DNA of 44,706 bases from Candidatus Falkowbacteria bacterium RIFOXYC2_FULL_36_12 (GTDB taxonomy: Bacteria; Patescibacteriota; Patescibacteriia; UBA11705). Numbering within the stretch: the first letter of the stretch is position 1; each line of letters starts with the position of its first letter. The position numbers and the translations under genes are program-made. The DNA lies in NCBI GenBank assembly GCA_001778235.1, contig MFGJ01000006.1:196254-240959 (forward strand), read 5' to 3'. Below, in pieces: positions 18,811 to 28,579 of the stretch. Under the pieces are notes generated by a model that was given only the letters and a program-made list of their open reading frames with translations, was not told where the DNA came from and did not search any database.

Positions 18811-19185
18811 ATGAAAAAATTTATTTTACTGGCAGTTGTAGTCTTAATCATTGTTTTGGTTGCAATATTTTTTCTGCCAAAACTTTCTACACACGATCAA
18901 TCAATTACAGCGAACTCTGTGATCGAAGGTGTGTTTAATGAGGGTAAGGGCGGGGGTGGTTATGTCAAAGGTGTGTTTATTCCAGACATGACTGACGAAC
19001 AAATCAGTAAATTTGAAGGCAAGGAAGTCCGGGCATCTGGCAAACTTGTGACAGTTCCATCAAATTGCCCTAATGATAATTCTGGAATTATTTATCAATG
19101 TGTTGAAGGTGATAGGCAAGAATTGCAGGATATAGACTATATAATATTGCTAGATGAGCTTCTGGGAGCAAATGCATCACAATAA
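18811..19185 (+). CDS. hypothetical secreted or membrane-anchored protein
   Basis: N-terminal hydrophobic FILLAVVVLIIVLVAIFFL followed by a soluble region. Confidence 0.65.
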   Translation: MKKFILLAVVVLIIVLVAIFFLPKLSTHDQSITANSVIEGVFNEGKGGGGYVKGVFIPDMTDEQISKFEGKEVRASGKLVTVPSNCPNDNSGIIYQCVEGDRQELQDIDYIILLDELLGANASQ

Positions 19186-19208
19186 ATTTATTTAATAATA
19201 TTTTTAAA

Positions 19209-19239
19209 TGAAAAAAGATTTGGATTTTATCCAACTCTT
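19209..19239 (-). terminator. Rho-independent terminator overlapping the stop of 19227-19625
   Basis: Minus strand AGAGTTGGATAAAATCCAAATCTTTTTT. Confidence 0.65.
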
Positions 19240-19625
19240 TTTAGTTTTGATCTTTTTTCCCAAGGAATCGCTTGCTCCAGAATAGGTTCTTCAACCTGAA
19301 CTGAATAAAACGAATTCCTGTAAACTGATTGATTAATAAGAACAACAATTTTATGAGAAGGAAGCCTGAAAAATACTGCCCGATCAAGTTCAGTTGGATT
19401 AATCACTGCAAAGTAGCTGACACCACCGAAGCTAAAGACGGCAATATTCCCATGGAGTTGATTCTTCTGACTATCCCACAAAAATAGGGCTGAAATACAA
19501 TTGACTTTAAGAAATCTGTTGCCTTGCAAAATATAGTATTTACTCCCAAGTTTGATTAAAGTTTGACTGAAAATCGCAAACTCGGAAACAATATACCGAA
19601 TATTGTCAACGGTGACAAAAGCCAT
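19227..19625 (-). CDS. hypothetical protein (orphan cassette, second gene of a pair)
   Basis: 132 aa; SD GGAGGG before ATG; directly follows 19664 gene. Confidence 0.65.
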   Translation of the reverse strand: MAFVTVDNIRYIVSEFAIFSQTLIKLGSKYYILQGNRFLKVNCISALFLWDSQKNQLHGNIAVFSFGGVSYFAVINPTELDRAVFFRLPSHKIVVLINQSVYRNSFYSVQVEEPILEQAIPWEKRSKLKRVG

Positions 19626-19663
19626 TGTCCCTCCATTGGTTTTCTGTGGTGGGATTGACTGAA

Positions 19664-19981
19664 CTATCTAACAGAAATTGATAATGGAATTGGAACCAGC
19701 GTTAACTGGCTAAAATTTCTTAAGTTCCATTCGGAAATTCCTTGATCCGTAATCTTGAACTTTAGCAAAAGAAACTCATTTTGAGTGTTACGGGATTTCC
19801 ACTCTTCAGCTGTTTCGCGTCGTGATTCAATGTATCCCAAATCACCTAACTCACTTAGCCTGACATAAACTGATCCGTGCTTTATTTGTCCAACTGACGA
19901 TCTGACAATTTCTAGACCAGACATCCAACCTGCCTCTTCAAACAATATTTCCAAAATCTTCCAATGTGATGCGAGTAGCAT
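19664..19981 (-). CDS. hypothetical, possible winged-helix DNA-binding protein
   Basis: LLASHWKILEILFEEAGWMSGLEIVRSSVGQIKHGSVYVRLSELGDLGYIESR resembles PadR-like wHTH; start likely 19981 (SD CAGGAAC) rather than 20053. Confidence 0.5.
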   Translation of the reverse strand: MLLASHWKILEILFEEAGWMSGLEIVRSSVGQIKHGSVYVRLSELGDLGYIESRRETAEEWKSRNTQNEFLLLKFKITDQGISEWNLRNFSQLTLVPIPLSISVR

Positions 19982-20015
19982 GTGTTGTTCCTGTGTGTTG
20001 TTGGGACAGATAAAA

Positions 20016-20044
20016 ATATTAGCACAAAAATATATTAAAGTCAA
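20016..20044 (-). promoter_or_regulatory. sigma70 promoter TTGACT-17-TAATAT
   Basis: Minus strand TTGACT at 20044-20039, TAATAT at 20021-20016. Confidence 0.6.
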
Positions 20045-20063
20045 CTTATTCACATTTTTGTTC

Positions 20064-20092
20064 TTGACATAATAAATATTTTACTGTAGTAT
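20064..20092 (+). promoter_or_regulatory. sigma70 promoter TTGACA-17-TAGTAT, divergent from the previous one
   Basis: TTGACA 20064-20069, TAGTAT 20087-20092. Confidence 0.65.
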
Positions 20093-20125
20093 GGTTATCA
20101 CATCCGACCTGTAGGAAGGTGATTT

Positions 20126-20461
20126 ATGGGCAGAATATTGATAGTGGATGATGACGAAGACATTCGTAAAATCCTGGCAGTCTATGCGCTGAAAGCTGGT
20201 CTACGACCAGTTTTAGCCAAAGATGGCCAGGAAGCGCTTGAACTATTCCTGAGCCGAAAATATCGGTTTGAGATAGTTCTGACTGATCTGCAAATGCCGA
20301 GAATGGACGGCCTGGCCTTGCTTGCTGAAATTGGTAGATTGGCGCCTACAATTATCCGTGTTCTTTCAACTTCAACTGATACTCGAACTGATATTGCAAT
20401 TAATGTTCCAAAACCAGTTCCATTGAAGTTTTTTCAACAATTACAACAAGAATTGATGTAA
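20126..20461 (+). CDS. stand-alone response-regulator receiver domain (CheY-like)
   Basis: ILIVDDDEDIRKIL, VLTDLQMPRMDGLALL, VPKPV; SD GGAAGGTG upstream. Confidence 0.92.
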   Translation: MGRILIVDDDEDIRKILAVYALKAGLRPVLAKDGQEALELFLSRKYRFEIVLTDLQMPRMDGLALLAEIGRLAPTIIRVLSTSTDTRTDIAINVPKPVPLKFFQQLQQELM

Positions 20462-20669
20462 TAATATAAATCTGCTCAATGAAGTGGATTTTTTTTATTA
20501 AAAGACAAAAACAGCCCTTTAATCAATATTTGTCAACTGGTCGTAGCAAATACTTTCTGCTATAATTAACATGAAATAATTAACACAGAATTACAGAAAA
20601 TTACACCAATTATCAAACTCAAGGAGGATTCAGACAGGTAATTTTGGTAATTTTCAGATATCAGTACTT

Positions 20670-21653
20670 ATGAAAACAAGGTTTGTAAAAGATTTAGAGG
20701 CAGGCGAAGAAATCATGGGATTGAGCTTTGCTCTCAATACTTATGAGAATAAAACAGCGGCCAATGGTTCGCAATATTTGAATTTAGCACTTAGTGACAA
20801 GACCGGAGAAATCAATGCTAAAATCTGGGAAGATAATTTAAATAAATGTGACAAAGCCAGTGTTGGAGATATTGTTGCGATTGATGGAACTGTTTCTGCC
20901 TACAAAGGAAGCCTACAAATAACCATCAAGTCGATGCAAAAGCTAGAGGTTGATAAAAATGATTTGTCAGATTTTTTACCAACATCAAAGGCGGACATTG
21001 ATAAACTTTTTAAAAATATTGAAAAAACAATCATCAGTTTTGACAATCAATATATAAAAAAATTATTATCAAATATTTTCAAAGACAAAGATTTTCAACA
21101 AAAGTTTAAACAAGCACCGGCAGCGGAAAAAATTCATCATGCTTATCTCGGTGGTCTGGTAGAACATTTGTCAGAAATGCTGGGATTGGCTGAAAAACTG
21201 TGTGAATTATATCCAAATATTAATAAAGATTTACTAATAGCTGGAGTCTTGTTGCACGATACTGGTAAAATGGACGAACTGACTATGACTACTTGCGTCC
21301 AGAGAACCACGGCCGGCTATTTACTTGGGCACATTTCAATTATTGCCATGAGAGTAAATGAAGAAATTAAAAAAATTGAAAATTTTCCAGAGGAATTAAA
21401 ACTGCAAATACTTCATTTAATCTTGAGTCATCACGGTGAACTAGGCTTTGGCAGTCCAGTAAAACCCATGACAACTGAAGCTTGGGCCTTGCACTACATT
21501 GACCAATTATCAACCAAAGTAAATATAAGTTATAATATTACAGAGGAGCTAAAAGGGCAGGGGATAGAATTTTCTGACAAAGTCTATGCACTTGATAATA
21601 AACTTTTTATTCCACAGGATTCTGCTGATGACAACAAAAAAACATTATTTTAA
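20670..21653 (+). CDS. HD-domain 3'-5' exoribonuclease, YhaM family (OB-fold + HD)
   Basis: N-terminal OB fold (LNLALSDKTGEINAKIWEDN) and HHAYLGGLVEHLSEM...LLHDTGKMDEL HD motif. Confidence 0.88.
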   Translation: MKTRFVKDLEAGEEIMGLSFALNTYENKTAANGSQYLNLALSDKTGEINAKIWEDNLNKCDKASVGDIVAIDGTVSAYKGSLQITIKSMQKLEVDKNDLSDFLPTSKADIDKLFKNIEKTIISFDNQYIKKLLSNIFKDKDFQQKFKQAPAAEKIHHAYLGGLVEHLSEMLGLAEKLCELYPNINKDLLIAGVLLHDTGKMDELTMTTCVQRTTAGYLLGHISIIAMRVNEEIKKIENFPEELKLQILHLILSHHGELGFGSPVKPMTTEAWALHYIDQLSTKVNISYNITEELKGQGIEFSDKVYALDNKLFIPQDSADDNKKTLF

Positions 21654-21664
21654 CTTTGTTTAAT

Positions 21665-22144
21665 ATGAACGATGAACAAATATTACAATTGACTGAAACC
21701 ATCTTAAAAGAAGAAGAAGAATTTCTTGTCCCGATTATCAAGCTTTATGAATTAATGCAATCAGAAAAAGAATTTCTTGATTTTGAAGTTGATCATCTTC
21801 AGAGATTGATTGAATCTGATGATAAATTTCAGATTATTGACAGTCAAAGCACCCAAGAACCTTGGCCTGATGAAGATGACGAAGAAATGCAAAAACTCGG
21901 ATATTATAAAGGACCAAGAGTAATGCTAAAAGAAAAAGCACCGTCAAAAGAAGAAATGATGCAAACAGTTACAGAAAAAATGCAAAATACTCTAAATGCT
22001 CTAAAATCTGCCTATCATGTCAAGCCAGATAATTTGTCGGATGACGAAGAAGAAGAATTTTTACAAATAATGCAGAAGGTAAAAGATTTACAAAAAAAAT
22101 TTGACTCAACCAATAAACCAGATCAGGAAGACGAAGAAATATGA
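21665..22144 (+). CDS. hypothetical acidic coiled-coil protein
   Basis: About 159 aa, Glu/Asp rich; ORF track start 21656, ATG at 21665 also possible. Confidence 0.6.
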   Translation: MNDEQILQLTETILKEEEEFLVPIIKLYELMQSEKEFLDFEVDHLQRLIESDDKFQIIDSQSTQEPWPDEDDEEMQKLGYYKGPRVMLKEKAPSKEEMMQTVTEKMQNTLNALKSAYHVKPDNLSDDEEEEFLQIMQKVKDLQKKFDSTNKPDQEDEEI

Positions 22145-23343
22145 TTCACAATGATATAAAATATGATATTGTGATGTTCAACATGTCCAGCATGTATGAC
22201 TGGGATCATGGGATTGTAAATCGCAATTACAATGTTGTTAATACTTTAGAAAAACGAGAGGATATTCATCGGATTATTTCGGTTGATTTTTTGCCAATTG
22301 GAATAAAAAAAGCCATTGGTCATTATTTCAAAAATATTCTCTGGGAAATAAAAAATGCTGAAATGATTTATGGTGATTTGACCAGTGTTTGTTATCAGAA
22401 ATCTGAAAAACTTTTTGTTTATTCAACCATTGATTCTATTTTTTCGCTAAAAACTGTAGTTAGAGAATTGAAGCGAATTGAAAAAGTCCTAAACCTGCAA
22501 AATGTTATTTTCTGGTCATATAATACATTATTCATTGATTTTATTGGTAAATTAAATGAAAAATTATTTGTCTTTGATACGGTTGACAACTGGTCTGAAC
22601 ATCCAGAATATTTGAAATTAAAACCAAAAGTCAAAATCCTGCAAAATTATCAAACCATTGCTGATAAAGCCAACTTAATTTTCACTGTATCAAATTCTTT
22701 AGTTGATTTTTATTCTGCGCTAAATCGGTCAAAAGATATTTACTGGATTCCGAATGGTGTTGATTATGATTTTTTTAACAATGAAAATATGGCTGATCAA
22801 CAAACTAAACTTGATAATTGCCAAGGTCCAATTATTGGTTATCTCGGTACAATTGAAGAAAGATTTGATATTGATTTACTGGTTGAAGTGGCCAAAGCTA
22901 ATACAGAAAAAACTATTGCCATTTGCGGACCTGTGTGGGATGGTGTGAAAAAGCAGATGCAAAATAAAACTCGTAACTTAGAAAATATAATTTTTACTGG
23001 CAGAATTGATTACAAACTGGCGCCAGCCTATTTGAATAAATTTGATGTAGCCATCATGCCACACAAAGTCAATGATTTTGTAAAATCAATGAATCCAATG
23101 AAAATGTATGAATATTTAGCTTGTGGCAAACCAATTGTTAGTACAAAAGTGGCTGGAATCGAACAATTTGATGATTTAATTTATAGCAGTAATGATACTG
23201 TGGAATTTATCAACCTGATTACCAAAGCCTTGGCTGAAGACAATCTTGATAAACAACAGAAAAGACGACAAGCAAGTAAAAATTGCTCTTGGGATAAGAG
23301 GGTACAAATCATGGTTGATTTGATAAAAACAAAATTGAGTTAA
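22141..23343 (+). CDS. glycosyltransferase family 4-like
   Basis: PIIGYLGTIEERFDIDLLVEVA, IIFTGRIDYKLAPAYLNKFDVAIMPH, PMKMYEYLACGKPIVST. Confidence 0.9.
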   Translation: MIHNDIKYDIVMFNMSSMYDWDHGIVNRNYNVVNTLEKREDIHRIISVDFLPIGIKKAIGHYFKNILWEIKNAEMIYGDLTSVCYQKSEKLFVYSTIDSIFSLKTVVRELKRIEKVLNLQNVIFWSYNTLFIDFIGKLNEKLFVFDTVDNWSEHPEYLKLKPKVKILQNYQTIADKANLIFTVSNSLVDFYSALNRSKDIYWIPNGVDYDFFNNENMADQQTKLDNCQGPIIGYLGTIEERFDIDLLVEVAKANTEKTIAICGPVWDGVKKQMQNKTRNLENIIFTGRIDYKLAPAYLNKFDVAIMPHKVNDFVKSMNPMKMYEYLACGKPIVSTKVAGIEQFDDLIYSSNDTVEFINLITKALAEDNLDKQQKRRQASKNCSWDKRVQIMVDLIKTKLS

Positions 23344-23350
23344 GTTTGTT

Positions 23351-24238
23351 ATGGAATTATCTATTATTATCGTAAATTGGAATGTCAGGGAATATTTACT
23401 GAAAGCAGTTGAATCAATTTTCAAATTTAGCCAAAATTTATCTTTTGAAATTATTGTTGTTGACAATGCTTCAAATGACAAATCGCTTGAAGCGCTTAGA
23501 AATAAATTTTTCGAAAAAATCAAAGAAGAAAAATTAGTTTTAATTCAAAATCATAAAAATTTAGGTTTTGCCAAGGCCAACAATATTGGTCTACGAGAAG
23601 CCAAAGGCGATTATATTTTTTTTGTTAACCCTGATATTGAATTTGTAGAAAATTCTGGCAAAATATTGCTTGATCTGATGAAGGCTAAACAGGAAATTGC
23701 TCTCTGTACTTGCACACTACTATATGGCGATAAAACCACACAACCAAATGTAAAAAATAACCCGACTCTATGTTCACAAATTTTAATTGCTCTGAAATTA
23801 CACCATTTTTCCAAGGCAAAATGTCTTGATCAATATTTGAGAAAGGATTTTGATTATCAAAAAGAACAAGAAGTCAAACAAGTGATGGGAGCCTGTGTTT
23901 TTACCAGAAAAGATCTGATTAGTGGAATTAAAGGTTGGAGTGAAGATTATCCGCTGTGGTGGGAAGATGTTGATTTGTGCAAAAGATATCAACTTCGAGG
24001 ACAAAAAATTGTTTACACCCCAAAAACAAAGATCATTCATTATGAGGGTAAAAGTTTTGAACAGAGATTAAGTTTGGCAAAACAAAAAAGATTTTTACGA
24101 GGTATGCTGACTTATTTTTATAAATATCACAGCAAGTTAGCATTTGGCATTTTATTAATTATCAGTCCACTAAGTTTGTTCCTAGCATTTTTGACTCAAA
24201 TATTTAAAGTAAAACCAAGAACACAATCAAAAATTTAA
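23351..24238 (+). CDS. glycosyltransferase family 2 (rhamnosyltransferase-like)
   Basis: LSIIIVNWNVREYLLKAVESI, VVDNASNDKSLEAL, FFVNPDIEF, GACVFTRKDLI, WWEDVDLCKR. Confidence 0.93.
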   Translation: MELSIIIVNWNVREYLLKAVESIFKFSQNLSFEIIVVDNASNDKSLEALRNKFFEKIKEEKLVLIQNHKNLGFAKANNIGLREAKGDYIFFVNPDIEFVENSGKILLDLMKAKQEIALCTCTLLYGDKTTQPNVKNNPTLCSQILIALKLHHFSKAKCLDQYLRKDFDYQKEQEVKQVMGACVFTRKDLISGIKGWSEDYPLWWEDVDLCKRYQLRGQKIVYTPKTKIIHYEGKSFEQRLSLAKQKRFLRGMLTYFYKYHSKLAFGILLIISPLSLFLAFLTQIFKVKPRTQSKI

Positions 24239-24243
24239 TCCAT

Positions 24244-24681
24244 ATGATGATTATCACACATAAAATCAAACCTTTAATCAAGGTCCAGTCACCGAATTTA
24301 AATTTTTTCCAACTACAAGAACTGATAGAGGAATTTCTGCATGAACATTCTCAACCTACATTTTATCAAGGCAAAATAGTGCCTGCAGTTCATTTAACCC
24401 CAGATGAAAAAAACCTAAACCAAGATTTACAAAATTATTTAAACCGACACAATAATCAAAATTTAAATTTTCAAACATTGATAGGTTATTTTCATTCTCC
24501 AGAAATTGAGCACAGCTGGCTACAATCTAGCGCAGTTCTGATTGATTTAGCTTTGCCAAAGTTTGCTCATTTTCCAGTTTTGCCAACCGAGATCAGAGAT
24601 TTTCTGTCAGATTATTCTTATTTAATTTCTGATAAAATCGATGATAGTCTTTATCGGTTATACATTGAAGAGGTGTTATGA
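24244..24681 (+). CDS. hypothetical protein
   Basis: 145-aa ORF between GT2 and ligase genes, 4-nt overlap downstream. Confidence 0.6.
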   Translation: MMIITHKIKPLIKVQSPNLNFFQLQELIEEFLHEHSQPTFYQGKIVPAVHLTPDEKNLNQDLQNYLNRHNNQNLNFQTLIGYFHSPEIEHSWLQSSAVLIDLALPKFAHFPVLPTEIRDFLSDYSYLISDKIDDSLYRLYIEEVL

Positions 24682-26177
24682 TTGAAATTAATTTATTCAA
24701 AAAATATTTTGTTTGGACACTGATAGCAGTTCTTGTGATTGAAATATTATCTTTCATCGGTCATCAAGTTGCACTGCTTGATTGGATTGTTTTTTTTATA
24801 ATAATAATTGCCACATTTTGCCTGACTTTATTCCAATTAAAATTCGGTATGCTGATTGCGCTGACTGAATTGATAATCGGCTCAAAAGGTCACTTGTTTA
24901 GCATTGATTTTCTTAATTTTACTGTAAGTATTAGAATGGGGTTGTTTGCGGTGATATTTCTTGCCTGGCTGATTACAATTTTCCGTCAAAAAAATAGTCG
25001 AGTATTTTCAAATTTTAGTTTTGTTCCACTGACCGCTGTATTTATAATCATTGTTTTGAATTTAATTAATGCACTGGCAAATCATAATTCTTTGAGTTTT
25101 ATTTTCCAGGATATCAATGCTTGGTTTTATTTTGCCTATGTAGGAATTTTTATTGATGCGATAAAGGATAAAAATATTCTACACCAAGTTTGGCAGGTTG
25201 TTTTAGCGTCAATTACTTGGCTTGGGATTGAGAGCTTAGCTTTGCTGTATTATTTTTCACACAATTTTTCACAGGTTGAAGTTGTTTACAAATGGATCAG
25301 AGATACTGGAGTTGGTGAAATAACTTTGCTGTCTGGCAATGTTTTCCGAGTATTTTCCCAGAGCCATATATATGCTTTGATTGGATTGTTTATTGTTTTT
25401 GTATATTTGTATTTTAATGGTCAAAAAGGGCTTAAAAAGCCTGTCCCTTGGTACTTAAGCCTAATCGTGATTTTGAGCCTTTCTACCACAATTTTGAGCC
25501 TCTCACGCAGTAATTGGCTAGGGCTTGCAGTTGCAGGAATTGGGTTAATTATTTTTGTTTTGGCTAAATTTAGGGTAAAATTATTAGAATTAGGTAAAAT
25601 GTTAGTTTTATCTATTATAATGTTGTCAGCTAGCCTAGTTTTAATCCTTGGCACGGTTTATTTCCCAATCCCAACACCACCAGATATTGATGCGCAGGAT
25701 ATGCTAAAACAACGATTGCAACTGGATGAGTCAGCAGTATCTTCACGCTGGAGTCAATTACCAGTTTTAGAATCTGCAATTTTAAATCATCCAATAATTG
25801 GTTCTGGTTGGGGATCTTCTATAACCTATAAAAGTGCTGATCCGCGAATTGTTGAACAAACTAAAGATGGAATGTATACAACTTTTGCTTTTGAATGGGG
25901 CTGGTTGGATATGGTCCTAAAAACCGGCTTGTTGGGTTTAGTTGTTTATATTTGGTTATTAATTACAATCTGGTTAAAAGGACTGGCGGTTTTTAATCAA
26001 CTTCAAAGTTTGCCTGAAAAATCTTTGATCGCTGGTCTGCTGATTGGTTTGGTTGCTCTTGTAACAACTCATACTTTCAGCCCGTATTTAAATCATCCAC
26101 TTGGAATTGGCTATTTACTTTTAATGATTGGCGTGTTTAGCTTTTATCAATATAATGTTAGGTTATTAAGTGAGTAA
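24678..26177 (+). CDS. O-antigen ligase/polymerase-like (Wzy/WaaL) membrane protein
   Basis: Polytopic; SLSRSNWLGLAVAGIGL and HPIIGSGWGSS motifs. Confidence 0.8.
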   Translation: MIEINLFKKYFVWTLIAVLVIEILSFIGHQVALLDWIVFFIIIIATFCLTLFQLKFGMLIALTELIIGSKGHLFSIDFLNFTVSIRMGLFAVIFLAWLITIFRQKNSRVFSNFSFVPLTAVFIIIVLNLINALANHNSLSFIFQDINAWFYFAYVGIFIDAIKDKNILHQVWQVVLASITWLGIESLALLYYFSHNFSQVEVVYKWIRDTGVGEITLLSGNVFRVFSQSHIYALIGLFIVFVYLYFNGQKGLKKPVPWYLSLIVILSLSTTILSLSRSNWLGLAVAGIGLIIFVLAKFRVKLLELGKMLVLSIIMLSASLVLILGTVYFPIPTPPDIDAQDMLKQRLQLDESAVSSRWSQLPVLESAILNHPIIGSGWGSSITYKSADPRIVEQTKDGMYTTFAFEWGWLDMVLKTGLLGLVVYIWLLITIWLKGLAVFNQLQSLPEKSLIAGLLIGLVALVTTHTFSPYLNHPLGIGYLLLMIGVFSFYQYNVRLLSE

Positions 26178-26216
26178 TTAAAGAAATGCTGAAGTAGTTC
26201 CAAGAGCAACCAAACC

Positions 26217-26455
26217 GTCACCCTGAACTTGTTTCAGGGTCTCCGGAACACGAACAATTTCTTTCACTCTGAAGTTTATTGAGTCCTATAAAGTATTTCC
26301 CAGAGATGCTGAAGTAATTCCCAGAGATGCTGAAGTATTTCCCAGAGATGCTGAAGTAGTTCCAAGAGATGCTGAAACAAGTTCAGCATGACGAGTGGTG
26401 TGGTTCCCGTCACCCTGAACTCCTGCCTGTCGGCAGACAGGTGTTTCAGGGTCTC
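26217..26455. repeat. REP-like palindrome cluster with 21-bp tandem half-units
   Basis: CCCTGAACTTGTTTCAGGG at 26221-26239; agagatgctgaagta at 26302, 26323, 26344 and partly 26365; split palindrome at 26413-26451. Confidence 0.9.
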
Positions 26456-26500
26456 CGCAATATTAATATTTACTAATAATTAATTAAAAAGAAATAAATT

Positions 26501-26998
26501 ATGTTTGAATTTAAAGAACAAAGATTGGGAATGTTGATTGATATTCAAAATCTGTACTATAGCGCAAAAGTTTTGCACAAAAAGAAAGTCAGTTTTACCA
26601 ATGTTTTGAAAGAAGCTGTGGGTGATAGAAAATTAATCAGAGCTGTGGCTTATGGCATTCGTACAGCAGAAAAACATGAAGAAAACTTCCTAAATTCACT
26701 AGAACTTGCGGGGTTTGAAGTCAAGACAAAGGATTTGCAGGTTTTCCCAGATGGTACAAGAAAAGGGGATTGGGATGTTGGAATTGCGGTTGATGCCATT
26801 AAATTAGCCCAAAGCCTTGATGTGATCGTGATTGCTTCTGGCGATGGTGATTTTCTGCCACTGGTAGAATATCTACAAGTAACTTATGGTTGTCGGGTTG
26901 AGGTGATTGCTTTTGTCGAATCTGCCAATGCAGCCTTGATGGAAAAAGTTGATAAGTTTACCAATATGAGCAAAAATAAAAGAAAATTCTTAATTTAA
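26501..26998 (+). CDS. NYN-domain (LabA/DUF88-like) protein
   Basis: LGMLIDIQNLYYSAK, KGDWDVGIAVDAIKLA, VIVIASGDGDFLPLVEYLQ. Confidence 0.93.
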   Translation: MFEFKEQRLGMLIDIQNLYYSAKVLHKKKVSFTNVLKEAVGDRKLIRAVAYGIRTAEKHEENFLNSLELAGFEVKTKDLQVFPDGTRKGDWDVGIAVDAIKLAQSLDVIVIASGDGDFLPLVEYLQVTYGCRVEVIAFVESANAALMEKVDKFTNMSKNKRKFLI

Positions 26999-27007
26999 TT
27001 TTGCCAA

Positions 27008-27037
27008 ACAAAAAAGAGGGGAAGTCCTCTTTTTTGT
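27008..27037. terminator. Bidirectional Rho-independent terminator
   Basis: aaaaaagagg ggaagt cctctttttt between convergent genes. Confidence 0.85.
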
Positions 27038-27038
27038 T

Positions 27039-27737
27039 TTATCCAATCCAATAGTCCAACAATTTTTCAACATCTTGATTTTGTTGCCATTGTTTATTCA
27101 TCTTAGTATAAATTTTTCTGCACTCGGGATATGGTTTGCAATTTTTGCGGACATGAAATATTTTTTTGAACTCGGCTGAATTTTCAATTGTGGTATTAAA
27201 AGCTTCTGATACCTGCCAAATATAATTTTTAGCTTTATTTTTCAACTGACTGTGTTGACCAAGTTTATATTTCTTTTTTACATAATCAAAGAAAATAAAG
27301 TGGAGCAATTCATGGGCAATAGTTTGGATTGGGTCAAGCCTTGAGTCAGAATAGGGAAAGAAAAATGTTTTATTTTTTATATCGCGCGGAAACATTTTGA
27401 AAATAGAGGCATAACCAATGTATTTGCCAGCTGGCCATTTATGGTCTTGGAATAAATCATTAGCAAAGTTGAAAAAACTTTTTTCAGTTTTTTGCCAACG
27501 AAATTTACTTTTTTCAACGCCAGCTTTTATTTGGCCTTTCTTAGCTTCAAAAGTTTGATTAGTATAATCAGTGATGAACTGATTTTTTTGCTTTGTGGAA
27601 TATTTTTCCTCTAAAATAAAATATAGTTCTCTGGGCAAAAACCAATCAACGAACTGACCATTTTTTACAAACCACTTAGCATTCTCAATATCTTGTTTCA
27701 AATCAATTTTTAATTTTATTTTTGGTGATTTTAGCAT
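27039..27737 (-). CDS. putative zincin-type metalloprotease domain protein
   Basis: TIAHELLHFIFFDYVKK (HExxH). Confidence 0.55.
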   Translation of the reverse strand: MLKSPKIKLKIDLKQDIENAKWFVKNGQFVDWFLPRELYFILEEKYSTKQKNQFITDYTNQTFEAKKGQIKAGVEKSKFRWQKTEKSFFNFANDLFQDHKWPAGKYIGYASIFKMFPRDIKNKTFFFPYSDSRLDPIQTIAHELLHFIFFDYVKKKYKLGQHSQLKNKAKNYIWQVSEAFNTTIENSAEFKKIFHVRKNCKPYPECRKIYTKMNKQWQQNQDVEKLLDYWIG

Positions 27738-27785
27738 ACATGAAGTACTCGAGTTAGTTTGACTATTACTTTTATCAAATCAAGA

Positions 27786-28058
27786 TTAGCTTAAATCTTG
27801 CTTTTTTTCTTCATATTCATGTTTATTTATTTCGCCCTTTGCATATCTTTCATCAAGAATTTCTCTTGCTGAATTGCTGGTGGTTTTTCCATTTTTACCT
27901 TGCTCCATTAGCCATTTTATCAAGAAAACAACACCAATTATTAGAACCAACCAAAAAATTCCCATCGAAAGCCAACCAAATGGATAATAACCAAATCCCA
28001 TCATATATTTTTTCTTTAATTTGTATAAAATTTGATAATTTGCACGACTAAATAGCAA
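27786..28058 (-). CDS. SHOCT-domain small membrane protein
   Basis: TM segment plus AREILDERYAKGEINKHEYEEKKQDL. Confidence 0.88.
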   Translation of the reverse strand: MLFSRANYQILYKLKKKYMMGFGYYPFGWLSMGIFWLVLIIGVVFLIKWLMEQGKNGKTTSNSAREILDERYAKGEINKHEYEEKKQDLS

Positions 28059-28111
28059 TTATCCTCCTCCTAATTTAAGATTAACAGATTTATCAGATTC
28101 TAACAATTATT

Positions 28112-28564
28112 TTATTTATCTTTTCCTTCAGTCAAGGCTAAATGAAATTCTTTGTCAGCCTTGTCCACTTCATAAATCAGATTATCAATTATGCCATTGA
28201 ACAATTCTGCACCTTGTTCTTGACCGGCCAATTTTCTATCTTTTAGGCTAAGAACAATATCCGTACTTCTTCTTTGGCCATATTCGAGCAGATTGATCAT
28301 TGCCAGATTGATTTTTGCTTTTAACTCAGATTTAACATATCCAGATAATTCACAGTCATCAATCATGCTGAATAAAGTTTCATAAGTATCATAAAAACCT
28401 GAAATAATTGTGTCTACCGCAACTTTTATTTCATGTTCTTTGTAATTTTTATTTTTTTCTCGAATTTGGCTTTGCCAATCTAAGATGAATTTTGTTCTAT
28501 CCCATAATCGGCTAGGCATTTTGTCTGAAATAGTTGAAAATGGTTGTCCTTCAAATTGACTCAT
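28112..28564 (-). CDS. hypothetical protein
   Basis: 150-aa ORF in a co-directional run. Confidence 0.6.
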   Translation of the reverse strand: MSQFEGQPFSTISDKMPSRLWDRTKFILDWQSQIREKNKNYKEHEIKVAVDTIISGFYDTYETLFSMIDDCELSGYVKSELKAKINLAMINLLEYGQRRSTDIVLSLKDRKLAGQEQGAELFNGIIDNLIYEVDKADKEFHLALTEGKDK

Positions 28565-28579
28565 ATAAAATTTAAAAAA

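Noticed and set aside
26302-26385. CRISPR or leader repeats
   Set aside because: 21-bp contiguous tandem repeats without spacers; derived from the REP-like palindrome.
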